From the NCBI RefSeq assembly GCF_001661075.1, contig NZ_CP014870.1, positions 1,116,001-1,180,000 of the forward strand: a stretch of DNA of 64,000 bases, read 5' to 3'. The position numbers and the translations under genes were made by a program. Below, piece after piece: positions 57,517-64,000 of this stretch. Below the pieces are notes generated by a model, which made no database searches, was not told the origin of the DNA, and worked only from the letters and a program-made list of their open reading frames with translations. How positions within the stretch are numbered: the stretch's first letter is position 1; each line of letters starts with the position of its first letter. Source of the DNA: Pseudomonas silesiensis. GTDB lineage: Bacteria > Pseudomonadota > Gammaproteobacteria > Pseudomonadales > Pseudomonadaceae.

Positions 57517-58161
57517 ATGACCAAGGGCCTGGCTGATATGCGTCGCGACTACACCCGGGACGGCCTGACCGAGGCGCAAGCCCCGGCCGAGCCGTTCGCG
57601 CTGTTCCATCAGTGGTTCGCCGACGCGGTGAAAACCGAACAGGCGCCGGTGGAAGCCAACGCCATGACCCTGGCCACCGTCGATCAGGACGGTCGGCCGC
57701 ATTGCCGCATTCTGCTGCTCAAGGGGCTGGACGAGCAGGGCTTCACCTTTTTCACCAACTACGACAGCGCCAAGGGCCAGCACCTTGCAGCGAATCCGTT
57801 CGCCGCCATGACCTTTTTCTGGCCGGCCCTGGAGCGCCAGGTGCGCATCGAAGGGCGGGTGGTAAAGGTCACGCCCGAGGAGTCCGATGCCTACTACCAG
57901 GTCCGGCCGCTGGGCAGCCGGCTCGGTGCCTGGGCTTCACCGCAAAGTCGTGTGATTGCGGGTCGTGACGAACTGCAAGACTTGCTCAAGAACACCGAGC
58001 AACGCTTCAGCGACACTCAGCCGCACTGCCCCGAGCATTGGGGCGGTTATCGTCTGCTGCCTGAGCGCATCGAATTCTGGCAGGGCCGTCCGAGCCGTCT
58101 GCACGATCGCCTCAACTACCGTCTGGACACCAACTGGATTCTTGAACGTCTGGCACCCTGA
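57517..58161 (+). CDS. pdxH: Pyridoxamine 5'-phosphate oxidase
   Basis: FMN enzyme of 214 residues making pyridoxal 5'-phosphate from pyridoxine or pyridoxamine phosphate. Conserved segments include [48 protein letters not shown] and the C-terminal [17 protein letters not shown] with NWILERLAP at the end. AAAAGGAA lies seven bases ahead of the ATG. It is 24 bases after the OmpA-like gene. Confidence 0.97.
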   Translation: MTKGLADMRRDYTRDGLTEAQAPAEPFALFHQWFADAVKTEQAPVEANAMTLATVDQDGRPHCRILLLKGLDEQGFTFFTNYDSAKGQHLAANPFAAMTFFWPALERQVRIEGRVVKVTPEESDAYYQVRPLGSRLGAWASPQSRVIAGRDELQDLLKNTEQRFSDTQPHCPEHWGGYRLLPERIEFWQGRPSRLHDRLNYRLDTNWILERLAP

Positions 58162-58166
58162 GCAGT

Positions 58167-58403
58167 CTACCGACCGGGATAGCCTGCCGCAGCGGCTTCC
58201 AGCCACTGGGGCAGGTCCCGACGCTTGATCTTCTGCGCCTGAGCGCTGGCCAATTGCTGGAGCATGAAGGCTTTTTTATGCTCATCGCTACCCGCCAGGG
58301 CCAACGCCAGGTCGCGGTCCATCCAGCGTTTGATCCGCACGTACAGCCACCAGTGGAAGTACAGGCCGGCGACAGTGGTGACGACAATGATGAAGTAATC
58401 CAT
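58167..58403 (-). CDS. Small hypothetical membrane protein
   Basis: A 78-residue protein with one N-terminal hydrophobic helix (YFIIVVTTVAGLYFHWWLYV) and a charged cytoplasmic helix (RIKRWMDRDLALALAGSDEHKK then AFMLQQLASAQAQKIKRRDLP). No family is recognised. It is convergent with pdxH, with a five-base gap. Confidence 0.75.
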   Translation of the reverse strand: MDYFIIVVTTVAGLYFHWWLYVRIKRWMDRDLALALAGSDEHKKAFMLQQLASAQAQKIKRRDLPQWLEAAAAGYPGR

Positions 58404-58572
58404 GACAATCCTTGAATCAGCGGGGCAGACCCCGAAATTTGCCGCTAGTGTGTGGTGAGTTCGCGACGGCGTCTGTACCGGAACTGAATGAAACCAATTT
58501 TATCCGGGCGATGCCGTGACAGGCGTCAAGCTGCGGAGTTTAATGATTACCTGTCTTTTTGGAGTTGATGCT

Positions 58573-59037
58573 ATGCGTAAGTCTGTTCTGTTGGTTGCTT
58601 CTTTTTCGACCATGGCGATGTTGCTCACTGGCTGCCAATCGAACCTGACCGGTGACTCTTACTCCCGTGACGAAGCGCGTCGTGTGCAGACGATTCGCAT
58701 GGGCACCATTGAAGCATTGCGTCCGGTAAAAATCGAAGGCACCAAGACCCCGATCGGCGGCGCCGCGGGCGCAGTCGTGGGCGGTGTCGGCGGTAGCGCC
58801 ATCGGCGGCGGTCGCGGCAGCATCGTCGCCGCCGTCATCGGCGCAGTGGCGGGCGGTCTGCTCGGTTCCGCGACCGAAGAAGGCCTGACCCGTACCCAGG
58901 GCGTGGAAATCACCGTTCGTGAAGACGACGGCAGCATGCGCGCCTACGTGCAACAGGTTCAGGAAAACGAAGTGTTCCGTGTCGGCGAACGTGTGCGGAT
59001 TGCCACGGTGGATGGTACGAGCCGCGTTTCGCACTAA
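58573..59037 (+). CDS. Glycine-zipper 2TM-domain lipoprotein
   Basis: A 154-residue outer-membrane lipoprotein of the SlyB/PcpL type (lipobox LTGC, Cys21). The two glycine-zipper hydrophobic helices are in GGAAGAVVGGVGGSAIGGG and GSIVAAVIGAVAGGLLGSATEEG. The C-terminal part (GVEITVREDDGSMRAYVQQ) is a small beta domain. The ATG at 58573 is chosen because it begins the signal peptide; it is followed by a terminator. Confidence 0.9.
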   Translation: MRKSVLLVASFSTMAMLLTGCQSNLTGDSYSRDEARRVQTIRMGTIEALRPVKIEGTKTPIGGAAGAVVGGVGGSAIGGGRGSIVAAVIGAVAGGLLGSATEEGLTRTQGVEITVREDDGSMRAYVQQVQENEVFRVGERVRIATVDGTSRVSH

Positions 59038-59054
59038 GCGAAACAACGCAAAAG

Positions 59055-59089
59055 AAAACCCCGATCAGGTGAACTGGTCGGGGTTTTTT
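59055..59089 (+). terminator. Intrinsic terminator after the glycine-zipper gene
   Basis: AACCCCGATCAGgtgaaCTGGTCGGGGTTTTTT, also usable by the convergent nhaA transcript. Confidence 0.9.
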
Positions 59090-59107
59090 GTTTTGGACAG
59101 TTGTACG

Positions 59108-60295
59108 CTAAGCCGTTTGCAGCGCGCTCTTGCGACTAGCCATCGCCGTCACTGCATACCCGATCACCGCCGCCAGTATCGACCCCGTCAAAATCCCCAT
59201 CCGATCCATCCCGGCGTATTCGCTGGCACCCGGCACAAACGCCAGGGAGCCGACAAACAAACTCATGGTGAAGCCAATGCCGCAGAGGATCGCCACGCCC
59301 AGTACCTGACCCCAGTTGGCGCCTTGGGGCAGGGTGGCGATGCCGATTTTCACCGCCAGCCAGGTCAGGCCGAACACGCCCAGCATCTTGCCCAGCAGCA
59401 GGCCGACCGCGATGCCCATCGGCACATCGTGGGTGAAGTTTTCGATGGTGACCCCGCTCAGGGACAGGCCCGCGTTGGCGAAGGCGAACAGCGGCAGGAT
59501 GCCGTAGGCCACCCAGGGATGCAGGGCGTGTTCCAGGGTCAGCAGCGGCGAAGGCTCGGCATTTTTGGTGCGCAGCGGAATGCAAAAGGCCAGGGTCACG
59601 CCGGCCAGTGTCGCGTGGACACCGCTTTTGAGAACGCAGACCCACAGGATCAGACCGATGATCATGTACGGCCCGAGCTTGACCACCCCGAGCCGGTTCA
59701 TCGCGATCAGCGCCACGATGCAGGCTGCCGCCAGCGCCAGTGACAGCGTAGACAGCGCACCTGAATAGAAAATCGCGATGACGATGATGGCGCCGAGGTC
59801 GTCAATGATCGCCAGGGTCATCAGGAACAGTTTCAGCGACACCGGCACCCGCTTGCCCAGCAGGGCGAGCACGCCGAGGGCGAAGGCGATATCAGTGGCC
59901 ATCGGAATGGCCCAGCCACTGAGGGCTGGCGGGTTATCCCGGTTGAGAAACCAGTAGATCAGCGCCGGCACCACCATGCCGCCAATGGCGGCCGCGCCGG
60001 GCAGGACGATCTGCGAAGGTTTCGACAACTGGCCGTCAAGCACTTCACGCTTCACTTCCAGGCCGATCAGCAGGAAGAACAAGGCCATCAGACCGTCGTT
60101 GATCCAGAGCAGCAAGGGCTTGGCGATTTTCAGCGCGCCGATCTGGGCGACCACGGGGGTGTCCAGCAGGCCGTTATAGAGCCATGACAGCGGGGAGTTA
60201 TTGATGATCAAAGCCAGGGCTGCAGCGGCGATCAGTAACAGACCGCTGGCAGCTTCCAACTGAAAGAAACGCGTGAAAGTGCTACGCAGAGGCAA
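59108..60295 (-). CDS. nhaA: Na+/H+ antiporter NhaA
   Basis: Inner-membrane antiporter of 395 residues exporting Na+ in exchange for protons. Twelve hydrophobic helices are visible, with the family motifs [18 protein letters not shown], the helix-[16 protein letters not shown] and the helix-V ion-binding [17 protein letters not shown] carrying the Asp-Asp pair. It is monocistronic. Confidence 0.96.
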   Translation of the reverse strand: MPLRSTFTRFFQLEAASGLLLIAAAALALIINNSPLSWLYNGLLDTPVVAQIGALKIAKPLLLWINDGLMALFFLLIGLEVKREVLDGQLSKPSQIVLPGAAAIGGMVVPALIYWFLNRDNPPALSGWAIPMATDIAFALGVLALLGKRVPVSLKLFLMTLAIIDDLGAIIVIAIFYSGALSTLSLALAAACIVALIAMNRLGVVKLGPYMIIGLILWVCVLKSGVHATLAGVTLAFCIPLRTKNAEPSPLLTLEHALHPWVAYGILPLFAFANAGLSLSGVTIENFTHDVPMGIAVGLLLGKMLGVFGLTWLAVKIGIATLPQGANWGQVLGVAILCGIGFTMSLFVGSLAFVPGASEYAGMDRMGILTGSILAAVIGYAVTAMASRKSALQTA

Positions 60296-60533
60296 GGTCG
60301 CTCTCCATCGATGGATTCAAAAGGTGGCACACCCTAACCCGTACCGTTAGTTGTTAAAACAAAAGTTATATTCTTTTTTGTTATATAGCGTTGCAAGGTT
60401 TATGGCCAACACGGAACTGAGCCTAGCAGTTGCTGGCTGTATTGAACCTCAGCTGTATCTGTGCGTGATGTAGGATTCTTCCTAAGCTTGTCAATTGAGC
60501 CTTGCCAGAGGCCTACTCGACGAGAAAACCACC

Positions 60534-61628
60534 ATGAGCGACAACCGACAGTGGGCCCGCGAAGCCATCCGGATTATCGAAGCCGATTTCCAGCGCAGTG
60601 CCGACACCCACCTGATCCCGTTGCCGCTGCCGGGTTTGCCCGGCATCGAGTTGTATTTCAAGGACGAATCCAGCCATCCCACCGGTAGCCTGAAACACCG
60701 GTTGGCGCGCTCGTTGTTCCTCTATGCACTGTGTAATGGCTGGCTCAAGCCCGGTGCACCGGTGATCGAGGCGTCCAGCGGCTCGACGGCGATTTCCGAA
60801 GCGTATTTCGCCCGTTTGCTGGGATTGCCGTTCATTGCGGTGATGCCCGCAAGCACCTCCATAGAGAAGATCGAGCAGATCGCGTTCTACGGCGGCAAGA
60901 GTCACCTGGTCGACGATCCGACGCGGATTTATGCCGAATCCGAACGCCTGGCGCGCGAGCACGACGGGCATTTCATCGATCAGTTCACCTACGCCGAGCG
61001 CGCCACTGACTGGCGGGCGAACAACAACATCGCCGAATCGATCTTCCAGCAGATGCGATTCGAACATCACCCCGAACCGAGCTGGCTGATTTCCAGTCCC
61101 GGTACGGGCGGCACCACGGCGACCCTCGGCCGTTACGTGCGTTATCGTCAGCATTGCACCCGCGTACTCTGCGCCGATGCCGAACGTTCGGTGTTTTTCG
61201 ATTACTACCTGACGGGGGACGCCAGCCTGCGCCTGGATCACGGTTCGCGGATCGAAGGCATCGGTCGGCCCCGGGTGGAAGCGTCGTTTTTGCCCAAGGT
61301 GATCGATGCGATGGTCAAGGTGCCGGACGCCCTGTCACTGGCGGCGATGCATTACCTGGCGCAACGTTTGGGACGGCGTGTGGGCGGATCGAGCGGGACC
61401 AACCTGATCGGCGCCCTGATGGCGGCCCGGCAGATGGCAGAGGCGGGGGAGTCGGGGTCTATCGTGGCGATTCTGTGTGATGGTGGCGAGCGTTATGCGA
61501 CCACCTATTACGATCAGGATTGGCTCAAGGCCCAGGGGTATGAGTTGAGTGGTTTGATGGCCGCGGTGGCGGCGAGCGTCGAGCGCGGCGAGCCGCTGCC
61601 GGACACCATACTCCGCGCCAATATCTAA
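60534..61628 (+). CDS. PLP-dependent cysteine synthase/desulfhydrase-like enzyme
   Basis: Fold-type II PLP enzyme of 364 residues. The PLP Schiff-base lysine is in GSLKHRLA (Lys54), the substrate loop is ASSGSTAIS, and the phosphate-binding loop SPGTGGTTATLG. It falls in the cysteine synthase family but is a divergent branch; some members act as cysteine desulfhydrases. Reaction direction cannot be told from sequence. The ATG at 60534 has no strong ribosome site nearby; the frame opens 13 codons earlier. Confidence 0.87.
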   Translation: MSDNRQWAREAIRIIEADFQRSADTHLIPLPLPGLPGIELYFKDESSHPTGSLKHRLARSLFLYALCNGWLKPGAPVIEASSGSTAISEAYFARLLGLPFIAVMPASTSIEKIEQIAFYGGKSHLVDDPTRIYAESERLAREHDGHFIDQFTYAERATDWRANNNIAESIFQQMRFEHHPEPSWLISSPGTGGTTATLGRYVRYRQHCTRVLCADAERSVFFDYYLTGDASLRLDHGSRIEGIGRPRVEASFLPKVIDAMVKVPDALSLAAMHYLAQRLGRRVGGSSGTNLIGALMAARQMAEAGESGSIVAILCDGGERYATTYYDQDWLKAQGYELSGLMAAVAASVERGEPLPDTILRANI

Positions 61629-61642
61629 GCTCGACACAACCC

Positions 61643-61735
61643 CTGTAGGAGCGAGGCTTGCCCGCGAAGAACGATAATGCGGTCTTCCAGATAGACCCCG
61701 TCATCGTTCTTCGCGGGCAAGCCTCGCTCCTACAA
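61643..61735. repeat. REP pair (REPIN)
   Basis: CTGTAGGAGCGAGGCTTGCC and its inverted copy with a long stem (GAAGAACGAT / ATCGTTCTTC). Confidence 0.92.
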
Positions 61736-61762
61736 GGAAATGTGTCGAACGCGGCTTTTTGT

Positions 61763-63376
61763 TCAGGCCTCGAGGCCGAGGATATCCCGCGCTACCGCTT
61801 CGGCAATGCGAATCCCATCGACACCCGCTGACAGAATCCCGCCCGCATAACCCGCGCCTTCACCCGCCGGAAACAGGCCCTTCACGTTCAGGCTCTGCAT
61901 CGACTCGTTCCGGGTAATCCGCAGCGGCGATGAAGTTCGCGTTTCGATCCCGGTCAACACCGCGTCGTGCAGCGAGTAGCCACGGATCTGCTTCTCGAAC
62001 GCCGGCAAGGCTTCGCGAATGGCTTCGATGGCAAATGCCGGCAAGGCCAGCGCCAAGTCGCCCAAGGCCACCCCTGGCTTGTAGGACGGTTCGACACTGC
62101 CCAACTCGGTGGACGGTTTGCCCGCGATAAAGTCGCCAACCAGTTGCGCCGGCGCTTCGTAATTACTGCCGCCCAGCACAAAGGCGTGGGATTCCAGGCG
62201 CTCCTGAAGTTCGATCCCGGCCAGCGGGCCGCCTGGATAATCGACTTCCGGGGTGATGCCGACAACGATCCCGGAGTTGGCGTTGCGCTCGTTCCGCGAG
62301 TACTGGCTCATGCCGTTGGTGACCACGCGGTTCGGCTCTGAGGTCGCTGCGACGACCGTGCCGCCCGGGCACATGCAGAAGCTGTAGACCGAGCGCCCAT
62401 TGCTGGCGTGGTGCACCAGTTTGTAGTCGGCGGCACCGAGTTTCGGGTGGCCGGCGTACTTGCCCAGGCGTGCGCGGTCGATCAGCGATTGAGGGTGTTC
62501 AATGCGGAAACCCACCGAGAACGGCTTGGCTTCCATGAACACACCACGGGCATGAAGCATGCGGAACGTGTCCCGGGCGCTGTGGCCGAGCGCCAGAATC
62601 ACATGTTTCGAATGGATCTGCTCGCCGCCGTTGAGTTCGACGCCGACCAGTTGGCCATCCTCGATCAAGACCTCAGTGACACGCTGCTGGAAGCGCACTT
62701 CGCCGCCGAGGGCACGAATTTGCTCACGCATGTTTTCCACGACACCGGTCAGACGGAACGTACCGATATGCGGTTTGCTGACATAGAGGATTTCTTCCGG
62801 TGCGCCGGCCTTGACGAACTCGTGCAGCACCTTGCGCCCGATGAACTTCGGATCCTTGATCTGGCTGTAGAGCTTGCCATCGGAGAACGTTCCCGCGCCG
62901 CCCTCGCCGAACTGCACGTTGGACTCGGGGTTGAGCACGCTCTTGCGCCACAGGCCCCAGGTGTCCTTGGTGCGTTGGCGCACTTCGGTGCCGCGCTCGA
63001 GGATGATCGGCTTGAAGCCCATCTGCGCCAGCAGCAGCCCGGCGAAAATCCCGCACGGACCGAAACCTACGACAATCGGACGTTGCTGCAGATCGGCCGG
63101 CGCCTGGCCAACCGGCTTGTAGCTGACATCCGGCGCCACGTTGACGTTGCGGTCATCGGCGAACGTGTGCAGCACCGCCGCTTCGTCGCGAACGTTGAGG
63201 TCGATGGTGTAGATGAAGCACAGCTCGGAGGACTTTTTGCGCGCGTCGTAGCTGCGCTTGAACAAGGTGTAATCGAGCAGGTCATCACTGGCAATCCCCA
63301 GGCGCTGCACGATGGCAGGGCGCAGGTCTTCTTCGGGATGGTCGATCGGCAGCTTGAGTTCGGTGATTCGTAACAT
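61763..63376 (-). CDS. FAD-dependent oxidoreductase of COG2509
   Basis: A 537-residue flavoprotein. An N-terminal non-Rossmann region (1-95) is followed by the dinucleotide-binding VVGFGPCGIFAG (104-109 for the Gly motif) and then ILERG. Other conserved segments are FGEGGAGTFSDGKLYSQIK and VILALGHSARDTF, and the C-terminal FAD motif GLFPAGEGAGYAGGI. This family of predicted dehydrogenases has no assigned substrate. Monocistronic as far as the window shows. Confidence 0.87.
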   Translation of the reverse strand: MLRITELKLPIDHPEEDLRPAIVQRLGIASDDLLDYTLFKRSYDARKKSSELCFIYTIDLNVRDEAAVLHTFADDRNVNVAPDVSYKPVGQAPADLQQRPIVVGFGPCGIFAGLLLAQMGFKPIILERGTEVRQRTKDTWGLWRKSVLNPESNVQFGEGGAGTFSDGKLYSQIKDPKFIGRKVLHEFVKAGAPEEILYVSKPHIGTFRLTGVVENMREQIRALGGEVRFQQRVTEVLIEDGQLVGVELNGGEQIHSKHVILALGHSARDTFRMLHARGVFMEAKPFSVGFRIEHPQSLIDRARLGKYAGHPKLGAADYKLVHHASNGRSVYSFCMCPGGTVVAATSEPNRVVTNGMSQYSRNERNANSGIVVGITPEVDYPGGPLAGIELQERLESHAFVLGGSNYEAPAQLVGDFIAGKPSTELGSVEPSYKPGVALGDLALALPAFAIEAIREALPAFEKQIRGYSLHDAVLTGIETRTSSPLRITRNESMQSLNVKGLFPAGEGAGYAGGILSAGVDGIRIAEAVARDILGLEA

Positions 63377-63471
63377 GACGGGATCCGGTTCGCGGGGCGC
63401 ACAACTGCGCCAAGGCGTTTGAAACCGGCGATTATAAGCCCCAAAGGTGCATTCCCGTGAGGCTTAAACGA

Positions 63472-64000
63472 TCAGTCGTCCCGGGATCCGCCGAAATACC
63501 CGCAGCCGCGCTCAACCTTGCCATCGATGCGCAGTTCGGCGCTCATGTGCTGGACACTGCCGGTCTTGCTATCGACACAACGTTGCGGCGCGACCCACAG
63601 TTCGATGTGCTGTTTATTGGCTTCGGTGCTGAGGTTGAAGCGGCCATCGCCCAGTTGTTCTTCAACGTACGGCACCGCCAATGGCGGCTGACCGGCGCGT
63701 TCGATGACCATGCCTTTGGCGCTGACTTTCACGTTCCACTCGGGGCCGTGGCCGGCAGCGCGCAGGATCAACTTTTTGAAGTCGGGTTCGTCACAGGCGG
63801 TGCCCGAGCGCTCGACGCGGTACAGCTGCTGCAGATCGAGTCGGTTATCGGCGCCATCGGCAACGATACGGCCACGCACGTCGGCAAACAACTTGCCCCG
63901 GGCATTGGCCAGCGTGGCGGCCTCTTGCAGGACGCTGGTGCCGCCTGTGTCGTTGATCACGAAACTACGTTGCTCATTGCACGGCTGGAACAACAGCTTG
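63472..64000 (-). CDS. COG3650-like protein, N-terminus outside the window
   Basis: A minus-strand frame entering from the right edge; at least 176 residues are present and the start lies beyond 64000. The visible part has a Cys-containing beta-rich composition (LQQLYRVERSGTACDEPDF, PQRCVDSKTGSVQHMSAEL) and the C-terminal GKVERGCGYFGG, which resembles the uncharacterised COG3650 family of envelope proteins. The apparent TTG start near 63993 is internal. No signal sequence can be judged. Confidence 0.65.
   Translation of the reverse strand, partial: KLLFQPCNEQRSFVINDTGGTSVLQEAATLANARGKLFADVRGRIVADGADNRLDLQQLYRVERSGTACDEPDFKKLILRAAGHGPEWNVKVSAKGMVIERAGQPPLAVPYVEEQLGDGRFNLSTEANKQHIELWVAPQRCVDSKTGSVQHMSAELRIDGKVERGCGYFGGSRDD

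Overview
The window is a stretch of ordinary, gene-dense, GC-rich chromosome from a Pseudomonas of the fluorescens group. Evidence for this: the mutS / pncC / recA-recX order, the finR-fpr pair, erdR, a quiP-type acylase, an aot-type amino acid transporter with its aspartoacylase-like gene, a PA0919/PA0920-like alanyl-phosphatidylglycerol pair, and many palindromic REP pairs (GTGGGAGCGGGCTTGC-like) between genes. I see no prophage, transposase, CRISPR array or integron.

Layout. 1-5.1 kb: mismatch repair mutS, pncC, then the SOS operon recA-recX behind a clear LexA box. 5-9.5 kb: LOG-family nucleosidase, a small RHH-like protein, a PA3611-like secreted protein, a DTW-domain tRNA-modifying enzyme, the regulator erdR and dgkA. 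9.5-11.4 kb: divergent finR/fpr. 11.5-15.7 kb: leftward RNA-modification genes (trmO, a DUF1456 protein, a pseudouridine-synthase-like protein, a GNAT enzyme, rimO). 15.9-22 kb: kup, then a two-gene operon for making and hydrolysing aminoacylated phosphatidylglycerol. 22.3-23.1 kb: three initiator tRNA genes in a perfect 299-bp tandem repeat. 23.3-31.8 kb: SOS-controlled dinB, a lipoprotein, proS, ampG-like, an alkyltransferase-like gene, a DUF481 protein, a cold-shock gene and dcd. 32.1-42.8 kb: the ligase-associated DNA repair set (PdeM, Lhr-type helicase, ATP-dependent ligase, MBL exonuclease) split into two halves by a five-gene amino acid ABC transporter operon flanked by REP DNA. 43-47.3 kb: quiP and a leftward run of small metal-binding or unknown proteins. 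47.5-49.6 kb: an OmpA-like lipoprotein, a 33-residue relic-like lipoprotein minigene, a DUF1145 protein and a collagen-like protein. 49.7-64 kb: CopD-like protein, dinG, an agarase-like glycosidase, a class C beta-lactamase-like hydrolase, an OmpA lipoprotein with a histone-like tail, pdxH, a glycine-zipper lipoprotein, nhaA, a PLP enzyme, a COG2509 flavoprotein and a lipoprotein cut by the window end.

The themes that recur are DNA repair and the SOS response (mutS, recA, recX, dinB, dinG, Lhr/PdeM/ligase/exonuclease, atl), RNA modification (DTW enzyme, trmO, rimO for ribosomal protein S12, a PsuS-like protein) and envelope proteins. The most unusual observations are the triplicated tRNA-fMet unit, a conserved-looking pseudouridine synthase with the catalytic Asp replaced by Gln, the OmpA-derived lipoprotein minigene, the split repair cassette with a tandem REP array at one junction, and low-complexity insertions in two envelope proteins. 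I found no convincing new multi-gene system.
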